From NCBI RefSeq assembly GCF_000153325.1, contig NZ_CH724146.1:91435-155434 (forward strand): a stretch of 64,000 nt of DNA, written 5' to 3'. The DNA is from Photobacterium sp. SKA34. GTDB lineage: Bacteria; Pseudomonadota; Gammaproteobacteria; Enterobacterales; Vibrionaceae. Positions 42,795 to 54,079 of the stretch are shown piece after piece. Position numbers and translations under genes: made by a program. Positions within the stretch are counted from its first letter, which is position 1, and every line of letters begins with the position of its first letter. The notes beneath the pieces are model-generated. The model searched no databases. It saw only the letters and a list, made by a program, of their open reading frames with translations, and had not been told where the DNA came from.

Positions 42795-44513
42795 CTAAGC
42801 GCGCTTTAATCCATTTTGACTAATCCCTTTAAATTCAGGCATCAGTGAAATTAAATGTTGGCTGTATTCATGCTGAGGATCGGTAAAGAGCTGTTCAGTT
42901 TTCGCTACTTCCAGCAAAGTACCTTTTTGCATCACCCCAATGCGATCACACATTTGGCGGATCACGGGTAAGTCATGGCTGATAAACAACATGGTCAAAT
43001 TCAATTCGTCTTGCAGATCTTTAAGTAAATTCAAAATTTGTGCTTGAACAGACACATCCAGTGCTGATGTTGGCTCATCACAAATCAACAATCGTGGACG
43101 TGTTGCGAGGGCACGAGCAATGGAAATACGTTGACGTTGACCGCCTGAAAACTCGTGAGGATATTTCACCCCAGAGGCACGACCTAAACCAACATGATCC
43201 AATAAATCATGCACAATTTGACGGGTTTGTGCTTCGTTCTCAGTTAACTTATGAAAACGGATAGGCTCTGCAATAATATCGAAGATACGCATCCGTGGAT
43301 TCATCGAAGTATATGGGTTTTGAAATACCATCTGCATCTGACGACGGAAAGGACGACGGTCGGCTTCATTCTTCAGCGCCGTTAGATCCATCCCTTCAAA
43401 TGTCACCCGACCTTCATTCGGTGGATATAAACCAGCAATCACACGGGCTATTGTTGATTTACCTGAGCCAGATTCCCCTACTAAGCCAAAAGTTTCACCT
43501 TCAAAGACTTGGAAACTGACATCATTATTGGCTTGAACATATTCACGACGACTTTCAAAGAAAGAATCTTTGGTCACGAAGCGCAAACTCACGTTCTCTA
43601 CATTCAATAATGGGCCTGAATAATCACGTTGCTCTTGGCGCTGTCCTAACCAATGATTTTTAACATCTAATGGCGGCGTTTCTTCTGCCGCTTCGATATA
43701 ATTCACCAATGGAAAACGTTGTAATTTAATATCTGAACGTGGAACAGCTGAAATTAGGCTTTGGGTATATGGATGCTCGGGACGGTGTAAAACTTGCTCT
43801 GTGGTGCCAAGCTCGACTAAGTCACCACGATACATTACTGCTACGCGATCAGTCACATTCGAGACAACGCCCATATCGTGAGTAACCAGCATACAGCCCA
43901 CATTTTTCTCTACACACAACTCACGGATCAGCGTTAAAATTTGATCTTGAATCGAAACATCTAAGGCTGTTGTCGGTTCATCGGCAATAATTAAATCAGG
44001 CTCTCCTGCCAGCGCGATGGCAATCACGACACGTTGACGCATACCGCCTGAAAATTGGTGAGGGTATTGCTTAATTCGCAATTCCGGTTGTGGAATGCCC
44101 ACCTGCTCCATTAACATTAATGCACGTTTGTACGCTTCCTGCTGAGTGACTTGTAAATTGGTTACTATGGTTTCAGTGAGTTGCTGTTCAACCGTAAATA
44201 GCGGATTTAGCGATGTCATTGGATCTTGAAAAATAAATCCAATTTTAGCACCACGCACCTGACGCATTTGCTCTGGCGTTAGCCCTGAAATTTTCGTCCC
44301 ATCAAGATACACATCACCATTGGCAATTTGCCCTGGTGGACTCAATAGATCAATCACCGCATTACCGACGGTTGATTTACCCGCACCGGATTCACCCACC
44401 ACGCCGACTATTTCACCGCGCTCAATAGAAAACGATAATGATTTCACCGCAGCATGAACACCATGGCGGGATGGATATTCTATCCGAAGGTTTTTTACTT
44501 CTAATAAAGCCAT
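42795..44513 (-). CDS. Fused peptide ABC transporter ATPase (DppD-DppF type)
   Basis: 572 residues from the ATG at 44513 (MALLEVKNLRIEYP), preceded by a GGGGT ribosome site; the longer frame's first 48 codons show no family similarity. It contains two complete ATPase domains: Walker A GESGAGKST and GESGSGKST, signatures SGGMRQR and SGGQRQR, Walker B LIIADEPTTALD and LLICDEPTSALD. In E. coli these are two proteins (DppD, DppF); here they are fused. Unusually it is the first gene of the operon, ahead of the binding protein and the permeases. Confidence 0.92.
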   Translation of the reverse strand: MALLEVKNLRIEYPSRHGVHAAVKSLSFSIERGEIVGVVGESGAGKSTVGNAVIDLLSPPGQIANGDVYLDGTKISGLTPEQMRQVRGAKIGFIFQDPMTSLNPLFTVEQQLTETIVTNLQVTQQEAYKRALMLMEQVGIPQPELRIKQYPHQFSGGMRQRVVIAIALAGEPDLIIADEPTTALDVSIQDQILTLIRELCVEKNVGCMLVTHDMGVVSNVTDRVAVMYRGDLVELGTTEQVLHRPEHPYTQSLISAVPRSDIKLQRFPLVNYIEAAEETPPLDVKNHWLGQRQEQRDYSGPLLNVENVSLRFVTKDSFFESRREYVQANNDVSFQVFEGETFGLVGESGSGKSTIARVIAGLYPPNEGRVTFEGMDLTALKNEADRRPFRRQMQMVFQNPYTSMNPRMRIFDIIAEPIRFHKLTENEAQTRQIVHDLLDHVGLGRASGVKYPHEFSGGQRQRISIARALATRPRLLICDEPTSALDVSVQAQILNLLKDLQDELNLTMLFISHDLPVIRQMCDRIGVMQKGTLLEVAKTEQLFTDPQHEYSQHLISLMPEFKGISQNGLKRA

Positions 44514-45014
44514 GACCGACCCCAATTGCTTGGCAGCTCCTGCCAATATAAAAACTTGAATCCTTTCCACACCAGAACATTCATCTATGGCATGTCGGCC
44601 TATCAATCTGTCAAAAATTTCACATAAAATCAACATTTCAAAGCAAAAAACTATCAAGAATACAAACTATCGAATAATTATTCGAACACTATCATACGTA
44701 AAAACATATACACCAAAGCGAATTATCAATACAAAACGCCTCTTTATTACAGCAATAATGCGCAAAGTTTCACACAAACCCATCACTCACCAAACAAAGG
44801 AAAAAACAAGTTATGAATAATTTATCACCAACACCAACAACAAACATTTACATAGTTACAACATAATCTGCTTTTAATACAATAAGTAACACTAAAAACT
44901 ATTAAGTTTTAATTTACTAGATATAAAAGCGAATAATTACGATGATATTGATATCTAAAACCAAGAAAAATCAGAATAGTCACGAAAAAAACCTAACTAT
45001 TATGATACCGAGCC
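44514..45014. other. AT-rich intergenic region upstream of the peptide ABC operon
   Basis: About 500 bp, very AT-rich. The only long frame (plus strand, about 77 codons) has no protein-like features. It should hold the promoter of the minus-strand ABC operon; no clear binding site recognised. Confidence 0.55.
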
Positions 45015-45144
45015 TTAATTAGGAGCGATAAAAAGCGACACCCTGTCATTAGGGGCCTCCGCTCCTTTGAGCTTAATCAATAACGCAGAGTTACTTGGGC
45101 TTTTCTATAGACGAAAAAAACCGCATCTTTCGATACGGTTTTCT
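45015..45144 (-). repeat. Decayed tRNA-Pro/terminator repeat, unit 1
   Basis: Aligns with the next unit over its whole length (shared CTAATCAATAAC-like block, TACTTGGGCTTTTCT, and the terminator), but is further from the functional tRNA-Pro. Its terminator (45117-45143, CCGCATC/GATACGG with a T run on the minus strand) is still intact. Confidence 0.6.
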
Positions 45145-45277
45145 TAATGGTAGTCGATGAAAAGCAAGGTTCTAACATCAGGGGAACACCCGACCTTTTG
45201 GGCTCTAATCAATAACTCTGAGCTACTTGAGCTTTTCTAAAGGCGAAAAAAAACCGTATCTTACGATACGGTTTTCT
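45145..45277 (-). repeat. Decayed tRNA-Pro/terminator repeat, unit 2
   Basis: Starts TTAATGGTAGTCGATGAA where the functional gene reads TTAATGGTGGTCGGTGAA, and keeps CCCGACC and a GAGCTAC D-arm-like piece. No anticodon arm can form. Ends with the same terminator as unit 1. A pseudo-tRNA left by tandem duplication. Confidence 0.6.
45246..45275 (-). terminator. Terminator of the tRNA cluster
   Basis: Minus strand AACCGTATC/GATACGGTT stem followed by eight T, 9 bp after the last tRNA-Pro. Confidence 0.88.
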
Positions 45278-45283
45278 TAATGG

Positions 45284-45360
<77 letters not shown>

Positions 45361-45413
45361 ACAATGTTTTAGGCTTACAAGGCCAAGGTCTCTTAACAAG
45401 ATAACCTAAATAA

Positions 45414-45489
45414 TGGGGTGGCTAACGAGGCTTGAACTCGCGACAACCGGAATCACAATCCGGGACTCTACCAACTGAGCTATAGCCAC
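45414..45489 (-). tRNA. tRNA-His (anticodon GTG)
   Basis: 76 nt including CCA. Anticodon arm CCGGATTGTGATTCCGG gives GTG. Acceptor GTGGCTA/TAGCCAC with C discriminator, as required for His tRNA; the preceding G supplies position -1. Identical to 45652-45727. Confidence 0.95.
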
Positions 45490-45498
45490 CATTGTAAG

Positions 45499-45575
<77 letters not shown>

Positions 45576-45651
45576 ACTTAATTCTGTGTACTTGAATAAA
45601 CAAGCAGGCTTTTAAAAAGCCAGAAAGCTGACGTATCAACTCTCTATAATA

Positions 45652-45727
45652 TGGGGTGGCTAACGAGGCTTGAACTCGCGACAACCGGAATCACAATCCG
45701 GGACTCTACCAACTGAGCTATAGCCAC
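45652..45727 (-). tRNA. tRNA-His (anticodon GTG)
   Basis: Identical to the copy at 45414-45489; second gene of the Arg-His-Pro-His-Pro transcript. Confidence 0.95.
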
Positions 45728-45762
45728 CAATGTATTACCTTCCGCCAATACGACCATTTAAA

Positions 45763-45839
<77 letters not shown>

Positions 45840-45861
45840 CTTGCCCTATCGACGGGGGTGA

Positions 45862-45890
45862 ATATTACGGATCAGAACGCCTCTCGGCAA
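45862..45890 (-). promoter_or_regulatory. Promoter of the tRNA cluster
   Basis: On the minus strand TTGCCG (45890-45885), 17-bp spacer, TAATAT (45867-45862), then a C-rich discriminator; about 20 bp before the tRNA-Arg gene. Confidence 0.8.
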
Positions 45891-46121
45891 GTGTTTTTTT
45901 TCATTTTTCTCTCGCTCGCTGATTTTATGCTCAAATAACTATTGATTCGTATCATACAAATACAGCGCACAAGTTTGATCCTACGGTACAACCCGATATA
46001 CTAACAAAGATATAACAATATAATCATTTTAAAAATATTCGCAGCACTATTTCAACATTAGCCACGAGTGAAGAAGATAAAAGCAACTAAAAATACAATT
46101 TGGAAGTATAAGGTGAGCGCC

Positions 46122-46529
46122 ATGGACTTTTCTTTTCGACAATTTATATTCGCTGCTGTAGCCATATTCACCATTGCAGCTCCCGCAGTTGCTAACGACA
46201 TGACAGATGAAGCTATTGCTGAGCGTATTAAACCTGTAGGTTCATTATATCTAGAAGGTGAAGCCCCTGCTGTAGAAGTAGCAGCAAGCCCTCGTAGTGG
46301 TGAAGCCGTTTATAATACTTTTTGTGCTTCTTGCCACACTCCAGGTGTTATGGGGGCACCAAAAAAAGACGATGCAGGTGATTGGTCTGCTCGTATTGCC
46401 CAAGGTAAAGATGTGTTAGCTGATCATGCTATTAATGGCTTTAATGCTATGCCTGCAAAAGGTGCCTGTATGGATTGTAGTGATGAAGAAATTGTTGCCG
46501 CCATTGATCACATGATTGCTGGCTTATAA
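46122..46529 (+). CDS. Cytochrome c5-type monohaem protein
   Basis: 135 residues from the ATG at 46122, which has AAGGTGAG at the right distance; the longer frame adds 18 residues before the signal peptide. Signal peptide MDFSFRQFIFAAVAIFTIAAPAVA. Haem attachment CASCH near residue 66, axial Met in NAMPAKG near 108. The GACMDCS pair matches the second cysteine pair (a disulfide) of cytochrome c5. Periplasmic electron carrier. Divergent from the tRNA cluster and convergent with rep. Confidence 0.88.
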   Translation: MDFSFRQFIFAAVAIFTIAAPAVANDMTDEAIAERIKPVGSLYLEGEAPAVEVAASPRSGEAVYNTFCASCHTPGVMGAPKKDDAGDWSARIAQGKDVLADHAINGFNAMPAKGACMDCSDEEIVAAIDHMIAGL

Positions 46530-46562
46530 TTTTTCTCAACTATAAATTTCTCAATCATAAAT

Positions 46563-46597
46563 AAAGAGGGTGAGCATTATTAATGCTCACCCTCTTT
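46563..46597. terminator. Bidirectional terminator between cytochrome c5 and rep
   Basis: 15-bp perfect stem AAAGAGGGTGAGCAT/ATGCTCACCCTCTTT between convergent genes. Confidence 0.88.
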
Positions 46598-46619
46598 ATA
46601 TGGGCACTATTTAGTAGGA

Positions 46620-48635
46620 TTACTTTTTAAACATCGCGCGAATATTCGCAATATGCGCTTGCCCTTTGTTCATCCGCTCTTCTGCAGAAACGGGTTTGCG
46701 CTCACTTTCCCACTCCAAATCATCTTGTGGTAATTCGTACAAGAATCGACTTGGCTCAGGTTTTATTAGCTCGCCATACTGACGACGCTCTTTACATAAA
46801 GTAAAGATTAGTTCGCGTTGTGCTCGCGTTATCCCAACATAAGCAAGACGACGTTCTTCATCAACGTTTTCTTCATCAATGCTGGTTTGATGCGGCAAGA
46901 TCCCCTCTTCTGTCCCCACTAAGAACACATAAGGAAACTCCAACCCTTTAGAGGCGTGTAACGTCATAAGCTGTACTTGATCAGCATCGTCATCATCTTC
47001 CCCTCGCTCCATCATGTCGCGTAGGGTTAAACGTTGCACTACTTCTTTTAAAGTTTTCTCTTCATTATCATAGTTATCGCCTTCTAAATCAGCGGTGATC
47101 CAACTATATAAATCAGAGACGTTTTTCATTCTCATCTCAGCAGCTTTCGGGCTTGGTGAGGTTTCGTATAGCCAATCTTCGTAATGAATATCACGAACTA
47201 ATTGACGCACAACAGCTACCGTATCACCACGCTCAGCATTATCAGCTAATTGATTAACCCAATGGGTAAAGCGTTGTAGTGATTCTAAGCCTCGACCTGA
47301 TAAGTGTTGCTCTAACCCCATCTCAAAACTCGCGGCAAACAAGCTTTTGCCACGCATGTTGGCGTATGTCCCGAGCTTCTCAAGTGTCACTGGGCCGATT
47401 TCTCGACGTGGTGTATTCACAATACGTAAAAATGCGTTGTCATCATCAAGGTTAGTTAGTAAGCGTAAGTACGCCATGATGTCTTTGATTTCAGAGCGTG
47501 AGAAAAAAGATGTGCCACCTGAAATTTTATAAGGAATACGGTTTTGCATCAGCGACTTTTCAAACAAGCGTGACTGATGGTTACCTCGATACAAGATCGC
47601 GTAATCTTTATAAGCGGTGTTATTCATAAAGCGATGGGCAATGAGTTCACCAATCACTTTTTCTGCTTCATGCTCTTCATTTTTCGCAGTGATCACCTTA
47701 AGCATCGCGCCATCAGGGATCTCAGAGAAAAGGGCTTTTTCAAATAAGTGGGGGTTATTAGCGATTAAAATATTCGCTGTTCGCAAAATACGGCTGGTTG
47801 AACGGTAATTTTGCTCAAGTTTGATCACTTTTAAACTAGGAAAGTCTTTATTAAGCAAGCCTAAGTTTTCTGGCTGCGCTCCACGCCATGAGTAAATAGA
47901 CTGATCGTCATCACCAACCACAGTAAAGCGCGCACGCTCACCCACCAATAGTTTTACAAATAAGTATTGGCTGGTATTGGTATCTTGATACTCATCCACC
48001 AGCAGGTAACGAATACGGTTCTGCCAATGTTTACGTACTTCAGCGTTATCTCGCAACAACAAGACGGGCATTAAAATCAGATCATCAAAATCTAATGCGT
48101 TATAGGCTTTCATTTGACGCTGGTACATTTCATAGCAATGCGCAAACAATTGATCGCGTTCACTACGAGCGTGTGCAGTCGCATCGGCTGGCGATAACAT
48201 GTCATTTTTCCAATTAGAAATAGAGGACATTAATTGCTTTAATAAATCTTTATCGCCTTCAAGCTCATCTTCGGTGAGCTCTTTGAGAAGCGCCATTTGG
48301 TCTTGATCATCAAACAGTGAAAAACTGGATTTTAAGCCTAAATGCTTATATTCACGACGAATGATATTCAAACCTAAAGTGTGAAAGGTGGAAACCATCA
48401 ACCCTTTCGATTCTTGACGTCCCAATGTTTGCCCTACACGCTCTTTCATTTCACGTGCAGCTTTATTTGTAAAGGTCAGCGCGGCAATATTTCGTGCTTT
48501 GTAATCACACTGCTGCACCAAATAAGCAATTTTATTAGTGATTACCCTAGTTTTACCAGAGCCTGCACCGGCGAGTACTAAGCATGGCCCAGAAACGTAT
48601 TTTACTGCTTCTGTTTGCCTTGGGTTCAGTTTCAT
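46620..48635 (-). CDS. rep: ATP-dependent DNA helicase Rep
   Basis: 671 residues (E. coli Rep 673). SF1A motifs: Q-motif LNPRQTEAV, motif [12 protein letters not shown], motif Ia [14 protein letters not shown], motif [12 protein letters not shown], motif [18 protein letters not shown], motif IV LEQNYRS, motif [16 protein letters not shown] and motif [14 protein letters not shown] 3'-5' helicase that clears proteins ahead of replication forks. The short length and the start [11 protein letters not shown] separate it from UvrD (about 720). Confidence 0.94.
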   Translation of the reverse strand: MKLNPRQTEAVKYVSGPCLVLAGAGSGKTRVITNKIAYLVQQCDYKARNIAALTFTNKAAREMKERVGQTLGRQESKGLMVSTFHTLGLNIIRREYKHLGLKSSFSLFDDQDQMALLKELTEDELEGDKDLLKQLMSSISNWKNDMLSPADATAHARSERDQLFAHCYEMYQRQMKAYNALDFDDLILMPVLLLRDNAEVRKHWQNRIRYLLVDEYQDTNTSQYLFVKLLVGERARFTVVGDDDQSIYSWRGAQPENLGLLNKDFPSLKVIKLEQNYRSTSRILRTANILIANNPHLFEKALFSEIPDGAMLKVITAKNEEHEAEKVIGELIAHRFMNNTAYKDYAILYRGNHQSRLFEKSLMQNRIPYKISGGTSFFSRSEIKDIMAYLRLLTNLDDDNAFLRIVNTPRREIGPVTLEKLGTYANMRGKSLFAASFEMGLEQHLSGRGLESLQRFTHWVNQLADNAERGDTVAVVRQLVRDIHYEDWLYETSPSPKAAEMRMKNVSDLYSWITADLEGDNYDNEEKTLKEVVQRLTLRDMMERGEDDDDADQVQLMTLHASKGLEFPYVFLVGTEEGILPHQTSIDEENVDEERRLAYVGITRAQRELIFTLCKERRQYGELIKPEPSRFLYELPQDDLEWESERKPVSAEERMNKGQAHIANIRAMFKK

Positions 48636-48945
48636 TCGTTATCCTGACGCTCGTTTAAAAAAGTGCATATACATGCATTTTAAACCTGAATTTTATTCAC
48701 ATGACAAATAATAAAACTCAGACCAATCACAAAAAATCATACATAATGATTAACAATTCCATATAGGTATAAATAGTGATTTCTACATTACTCCCAGATA
48801 GAAACTCTATTTTATGCCAAAAATAACCGTTCTGTGTTTAAACGGCTATCATAGGTTACAAAATGGTAAATAGTGGTTATTCTATTGTAAATCCATAAAT
48901 TTGGATATTTACGCTCGGTTATATTGCTTAAAATTAGGAGATTTC
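48636..48945. other. Intergenic region between rep and the first efflux operon
   Basis: 310 bp, AT-rich, between divergent genes. No gene seen. Holds the promoters of rep and of the efflux operon; no strong palindrome for a TetR-type repressor was found here, unlike at 53441. Confidence 0.55.
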
Positions 48946-50094
48946 ATGCGGAAAATCGCAAAAATTGCCATGGTTGTCAGTATGGCACTATGGATAACAG
49001 CTTGTGACCAAAATGCGGCAGAAAATACTGCGCAACAAGCAGCAAAAAGTATCCCCGTCGGTACTATAGCCATTACATCTCACCCACAAGAAATCCGCGT
49101 GGAATTACCTGGCCGAAGCAAAGCTTATTTAGAAGCAGAAGTTCGTCCTCAAGTTTCAGGCATTATCACAAACCGTGGTTTTACCGAAGGTAGTGATGTA
49201 AAGAAAGGCCAATCACTCTATAACATTGACTCTGCAACTTATAATGCTGCCTATTTAAGTGCTAAAGCAGAACTTGCTAAAGCACAAGCAACGCTTGATT
49301 CAGCAAAAGCATTATCTATTCGTAGTAAAAAACTGGTCGAACGCGGTGCTTTCAGCAAACAAACCAACGATGATAACCAAGCAGCCTATAAAGTTGCTAT
49401 CGCAGGACTTGAAGTTGCAAAAGCAAACGTCAATACAGCCAAAATCAATTTGGATTATACCAAAGTTAAAGCCCCAATTTCAGGTCGTATTGGTCAATCT
49501 TCTGTTACTCCCGGCGCATTAGTTAATGCGGGGCAAGCTCAAGTGCTGGCAACGATTCAGCAGTTAGATCCCATTAATGTCGATATTGCTCAATCTAGTG
49601 CGCAATTACTACGCTTGAAAGCGGCATTAAAGCAAGGTGAACTCCAAGCCAGTCAGAATGCTGATGTTGAGCTTATCCTAGAAGATGGTTCGGTTTATCC
49701 TCATCACGGCATATTACAATTTTCTGAAGTCAACGTTGATCCTAATACAGGCTCTGTCACATTACGCGCTGAATTCCTAAATCCAGAAGGTATTTTACTA
49801 CCAGGTATGTATGTTCGCGCAGTGCTAAACACAGGTACCGATCCTAAAGCAATCATGGTTCCACAAAAAGCCGTTACCCGTAATAGTAAAGGCGAAGCAA
49901 CGGTCATGGTTGTTAATGCCGAAAACAAAGTGGAATCTCGCCTTGTAACGACAGCACAAGTGATTGATAACCAATGGCGTATCACTAAAGGCTTAAAAGA
50001 CGGTGACCAAGTCATTGTTGATGGCTTACAAAAAGTCCGTCCAGGCGCTTTGGTTCAACCGACCACAGCCAATAACACACAACCAAAAAAGTAG
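48946..50094 (+). CDS. RND efflux periplasmic adaptor (AcrA/VexA-like lipoprotein)
   Basis: 382 residues from the ATG at 48946 (MRKIAKIAMVVSMALWITAC), with TTAGGAG upstream. Lipobox WITAC, so it is anchored to the inner membrane. Membrane-fusion fold: lipoyl half PQVSGIITNRGFTEGSDVKKGQSLYNID, helical hairpin (about 95-165), second lipoyl half KVKAPISGRIGQSSVTPGALV. Links the pump encoded 9 bp downstream to a TolC-type outer membrane channel, which is not in this window. Confidence 0.92.
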   Translation: MRKIAKIAMVVSMALWITACDQNAAENTAQQAAKSIPVGTIAITSHPQEIRVELPGRSKAYLEAEVRPQVSGIITNRGFTEGSDVKKGQSLYNIDSATYNAAYLSAKAELAKAQATLDSAKALSIRSKKLVERGAFSKQTNDDNQAAYKVAIAGLEVAKANVNTAKINLDYTKVKAPISGRIGQSSVTPGALVNAGQAQVLATIQQLDPINVDIAQSSAQLLRLKAALKQGELQASQNADVELILEDGSVYPHHGILQFSEVNVDPNTGSVTLRAEFLNPEGILLPGMYVRAVLNTGTDPKAIMVPQKAVTRNSKGEATVMVVNAENKVESRLVTTAQVIDNQWRITKGLKDGDQVIVDGLQKVRPGALVQPTTANNTQPKK

Positions 50095-50103
50095 AGATAA
50101 GAT

Positions 50104-53100
50104 ATGGCTCGTTTCTTTATCGATCGCCCTATTTTTGCTTGGGTGATCGCAATTATCGTGATGCTTGCGGGGGTACTGTCAATTATCAAATTGCCAGTGT
50201 CGCAGTATCCGAGTATTGCGCCGCCTACGGTGGTGATCAGCGCTAGCTACCCTGGCGCAAACGCAAAAACCATGGAAGATACCGTTACTCAAGTTATCGA
50301 ACAACGTATGACAGGTATTGATAACCTGCGCTACTTGTCATCAACCAGTGATAGCTTTGGTAACACACAAATTACCCTGACCTTTAATGCCGAAGCCGAT
50401 CCTGATATTGCTCAGGTACAGGTGCAAAATAAGCTCCAGTCTGCACTTCCGCTATTACCTAGCGAAGTACAACAACAAGGTGTTAAGGTTAATAAATCAA
50501 GCTCATCTTTCTTGATGGTTGTTGGCTTCTATTCTAAAGATGGCTCAATGGATAAGAACGATATTTCGGACTACATTAGTTCGAACGTTGCTGATCCTAT
50601 GAGTCGAGTTCCGGGTGTAGGTGAAATCCAAACCTTTGGCGCTCAGTATGCGATGCGTATCTGGTTAGATCCACTCAAACTAACTAAATACAACTTGACC
50701 AGTATTGATGTCATTTCAGCGATTAAAGAGCAAAATGCGCAAATTTCTGCAGGTCAGTTAGGTGCCGCGCCTTCTTTGCCGGGTCAAGAATTAAACGCTA
50801 CAGTTTCGGCACAAAGCCGTTTGAAAACACCTGAAGAGTTTAAAAACATTATCGTTAAATCTGATTCTTCTGGTGCAACAGTACATTTAGGTGATGTAGC
50901 TCGCGTAGAATTAGGCGCAGAAGATTACTCCGTTCAAGTATTCTACAACGGAAAACCTGCCAGTGGTTTAGGTATCAAACTCGCTACAGGGGCTAATGCC
51001 CTTGCAACAGCGGAAGCAGTAAAAGCAAAAATCGACGAACTAAAGCCTTTCTTTCCAGAGGGGTTAGAAACCGTTTATCCGTACGATACAACTCCATTTG
51101 TTGAAAAATCAATCGAAGGTGTTGTTCATACACTGTTTGAAGCAGTTGCACTGGTGTTTATCATCATGTATCTGTTCTTACAGAACTTCCGTGCAACTTT
51201 GATCCCTACCATTGCTGTTCCCGTTGTACTTTTAGGTACCTTTGCAGTACTTTCCATGGCGGGTTATTCCATTAATACCTTAACCATGTTTGCGATGGTA
51301 CTTGCGATAGGCTTGCTGGTTGATGATGCCATCGTGGTGGTGGAAAACGTTGAACGTGTAATGCATGAAGAAGGCTTAAATGCTGTTGAAGCTACACGTA
51401 AGTCGATGGATCAAATTACAGGGGCACTGGTTGGTATCGCCATGACCTTGTCTGCGGTATTTGTACCGATGGCATTTATGTCTGGTTCTACCGGAGTTAT
51501 CTATCGTCAATTCTCGATAACCATTGTGACGGCAATGGCTCTATCAGTGATGGTAGCATTAATATTAACCCCTGCTCTTTGTGCAACCATGCTAAAACCG
51601 ATCGAACATGGCGAGATAAAAGGTTTCTTCGGTTGGTTTAACCGTACCTTTGATAACTTAACCAAGCGCTATGAATCAAGTGTTGCGGCGATGATCAAAC
51701 GTTCAATCCGGGTGATGTTTATCTTCCTTGGCCTAACTGTTGCGGTTGGTTGGGTATTCTCGAAGATGCCTACCTCGTTCTTGCCAGATGAAGATCAGGG
51801 AATCTTGTTTAGTCAGGCTATTTTGCCTGTTAACTCGACCCAAGAGCAAACCCAAGAGGTGATGGATAAAGTCTCCAACTACTATCTAAATGAAGAAAAA
51901 GATACTGTCGCTAGTGTATTTAGTGTATCAGGCTTTAGTTTTGCCGGTAGTGGTCAAAACATGGGGATGGCATTCATTGGTTTGAAAGATTGGTCAGATC
52001 GTCAGTTACCAGGTATGGATGTAAAATCTATCGTTGGCCGCTCAATGGCTTACTTCCATCAAATCAAAAATGCATTGGTGTTTTCATTTGCGCCACCTGC
52101 GGTGATTGAATTGGGTACTGCCAGTGGTTTTGACTTCTATCTCCAAGATAGAAGCGGTCAAGGACACGATAAGCTGATCGCAGCACGTAACCAGCTATTA
52201 GGGATGGCCGCGAAGAATAAAAACCTTGTAGGTGTCCGTCCTAATGGTCAGGAAGACGCACCGATGTACCAAATCAACATTGACCAAGCGAAAATTCGTG
52301 CTCTCGACATTAATATTCAGTCAGTGAATCAAGTGTTAAGTACCGCTTGGGGTAGTTCTTATGTGAATGACTTCATCGACCGTGGACGCGTGAAAAAAGT
52401 GTTCGTACAAGGTGATGCACAATACCGTATGAAGCCAACGGATTTAGATACATGGTATGTCCGTAACAATAAAGGTGAAATGGTGCCATTCTCCGCATTT
52501 GCGACAGGTGAATGGAAATACGCGTCGCCTAGACTTGAGCGCTTCAATGCAACTCCTGCGGTCAATATTCAAGGCAGCGTGGTTGCAGGTTATAGTACCG
52601 GTCAGGCAATGCTTGATATTGAAGAGATGGTGAAGCAATTACCACCGGGCTTCGGTATTGAGTGGAATGGCTTATCCTATGAGGAGCGTCTATCCGGTAA
52701 CCAAGCACCTATGCTGTATGCGTTATCTATCTTAGTCGTATTCTTAGTACTTGCAGCCTTGTATGAAAGCTGGTCTGTTCCTTTTGCCGTAATCTTAGTG
52801 GTACCTCTAGGGATCATCGGTGCACTACTGGCAATGAACGCTCGTGGGATGCCAAATGATGTGTTCTTCCAAGTTGGTCTGTTAACTACCGTTGGCTTGG
52901 CGACTAAGAACGCCATCTTGATTGTCGAATTTGCTAAAGAGTACTACGAAAAAGGTGCTGGACTAGTTGAAGCAACACTCCATGCCGTTCGTGTACGTCT
53001 TCGCCCGATTATCATGACATCACTGGCATTTGGTCTAGGTGTTGTGCCATTGGCAATCAGTACCGGTGTTGGCTCTGGCGGTAAGAATGCGATTGGTACT

Positions 53101-53235
53101 GCTGTACTTGGCGGTATGTTAAGTTCGACATTCCTAGGGATCTTCTTTATTCCAATATTCTTTGTGGTGGTTGAGCGTATTTTCAGCCGCAGAAAAAAGA
53201 AGAATACCGACAATAAAGAGCAAGTAGCCGAGTAA
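50104..53235 (+). CDS. RND efflux pump inner-membrane protein (AcrB/VexB-like, HAE1)
   Basis: 1043 residues, twelve membrane segments and two large periplasmic loops. The start [27 protein letters not shown] is typical of HAE1 pumps. Proton-relay residues are the DD pair in [18 protein letters not shown] (TM4) and the lysine of [20 protein letters not shown] (TM10). Exports hydrophobic drugs, bile salts and dyes using proton flow. Operon with the adaptor; ends at the terminator at 53257. By position near rep and ilvC it may correspond to the VexAB pump of V. cholerae (recalled, not checked). Confidence 0.94.
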   Translation: MARFFIDRPIFAWVIAIIVMLAGVLSIIKLPVSQYPSIAPPTVVISASYPGANAKTMEDTVTQVIEQRMTGIDNLRYLSSTSDSFGNTQITLTFNAEADPDIAQVQVQNKLQSALPLLPSEVQQQGVKVNKSSSSFLMVVGFYSKDGSMDKNDISDYISSNVADPMSRVPGVGEIQTFGAQYAMRIWLDPLKLTKYNLTSIDVISAIKEQNAQISAGQLGAAPSLPGQELNATVSAQSRLKTPEEFKNIIVKSDSSGATVHLGDVARVELGAEDYSVQVFYNGKPASGLGIKLATGANALATAEAVKAKIDELKPFFPEGLETVYPYDTTPFVEKSIEGVVHTLFEAVALVFIIMYLFLQNFRATLIPTIAVPVVLLGTFAVLSMAGYSINTLTMFAMVLAIGLLVDDAIVVVENVERVMHEEGLNAVEATRKSMDQITGALVGIAMTLSAVFVPMAFMSGSTGVIYRQFSITIVTAMALSVMVALILTPALCATMLKPIEHGEIKGFFGWFNRTFDNLTKRYESSVAAMIKRSIRVMFIFLGLTVAVGWVFSKMPTSFLPDEDQGILFSQAILPVNSTQEQTQEVMDKVSNYYLNEEKDTVASVFSVSGFSFAGSGQNMGMAFIGLKDWSDRQLPGMDVKSIVGRSMAYFHQIKNALVFSFAPPAVIELGTASGFDFYLQDRSGQGHDKLIAARNQLLGMAAKNKNLVGVRPNGQEDAPMYQINIDQAKIRALDINIQSVNQVLSTAWGSSYVNDFIDRGRVKKVFVQGDAQYRMKPTDLDTWYVRNNKGEMVPFSAFATGEWKYASPRLERFNATPAVNIQGSVVAGYSTGQAMLDIEEMVKQLPPGFGIEWNGLSYEERLSGNQAPMLYALSILVVFLVLAALYESWSVPFAVILVVPLGIIGALLAMNARGMPNDVFFQVGLLTTVGLATKNAILIVEFAKEYYEKGAGLVEATLHAVRVRLRPIIMTSLAFGLGVVPLAISTGVGSGGKNAIGTAVLGGMLSSTFLGIFFIPIFFVVVERIFSRRKKKNTDNKEQVAE

Positions 53236-53256
53236 TACTTACTCCGAAAAACAAAT

Positions 53257-53287
53257 AGCGCATGCCTTTAGGTATGCGCTTTTTTTT
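53257..53287 (+). terminator. Terminator of the first efflux operon
   Basis: Stem AGCGCATGCC/GGTATGCGCT (one G-T pair), TTTA loop, then eight T. Confidence 0.88.
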
Positions 53288-53440
53288 ACTTTAAATTCCT
53301 TATAACGGCAATACCTATAACTTCTAACAAAAAACGTCAAAGTTACCATTCACCACACATATATCTTTAACTGAATAATCAATGAATATTGTGCAAAAGT
53401 TATATTAAAAACTTGCGTATCAAGAACGACTATCTACAAT

Positions 53441-53458
53441 AATGAACGATCGTTCATT
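53441..53458. promoter_or_regulatory. TetR-type operator palindrome
   Basis: AATGAACGATCGTTCATT, an 18-bp perfect palindrome immediately before (and, if the first ATG were used, inside) the tetR gene. Such sites are typical autoregulatory operators of TetR repressors. It also argues that translation starts downstream of it. Confidence 0.75.
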
Positions 53459-53474
53459 CATTGCACACCCAAAT

Positions 53475-54053
53475 ATGATTACTACTATGAATGAGAAAAA
53501 AATACGTATATTGACAGCGACAGAAAAGCTACTTGCCGAATTTGGTTTTCATGGCCTTTCAATGCAAATGGTAGCTAAAGAAGCCAATGTTGCAGCAGGA
53601 ACCATTTATCGTTACTTCAACGATAAAGACGACTTACTCAACCAATTACATGATCATATTTTAAATTATATCGCTGCTCAAATTAGCCACAATGTTGTCG
53701 ATACAATGCCGATTAAGCAACGTTATCGAACAATGTGGCTTAATTTATGGCATATGACACTAAATGGTAATGCCCCATTGATCATTCGGGGTCAGTTCCA
53801 AAATCTACCTTGTCGCAGTAGACAAGAGCAGAAGCACTTAAGCCAAAAATTGTTTTCTTCGGTAGCAACTATGTTCAATGAAGGAAAAGCCTGCGGCTTA
53901 TTTAAAAATATTGATAACGAGGTTCTGAGTATTTTGAGCCTTGAGACGAGTTGTAACCTAGCTCGACGTCAAATCAATGGTGGTTTACAGATCAACGATG
54001 ACGAACTTGAAGCAGTAATTAATGCTTCGTGGGATGCCATCATTCTGCATTAA
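53475..54053 (+). CDS. TetR-family repressor of the efflux pump operon
   Basis: 192 residues from the ATG at 53475; a later ATG at 53487 (MNEKKIRILTATEKLL) is equally good, and the earliest ATG at 53442 lies inside the operator palindrome. N-terminal HTH: LLAEFGFHGLSMQMVAKEANVAAGTIYRYFNDKDDLL, an AcrR-like pattern. The C-terminal ligand domain is divergent. First gene of an operon with the second adaptor and pump (27-bp gap), so it probably represses that operon from the palindrome at 53441 and is released by pump substrates. Confidence 0.9.
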   Translation: MITTMNEKKIRILTATEKLLAEFGFHGLSMQMVAKEANVAAGTIYRYFNDKDDLLNQLHDHILNYIAAQISHNVVDTMPIKQRYRTMWLNLWHMTLNGNAPLIIRGQFQNLPCRSRQEQKHLSQKLFSSVATMFNEGKACGLFKNIDNEVLSILSLETSCNLARRQINGGLQINDDELEAVINASWDAIILH

Positions 54054-54079
54054 TGCGTAAAACCGGAGCAAACTTTACA

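Noticed and set aside
44587..44820. 77-codon frame on the plus strand
   Set aside because: AT-rich composition (K, T, I and R-rich), no ribosome site, no protein-like pattern; it overlaps the upstream region of the ABC operon.
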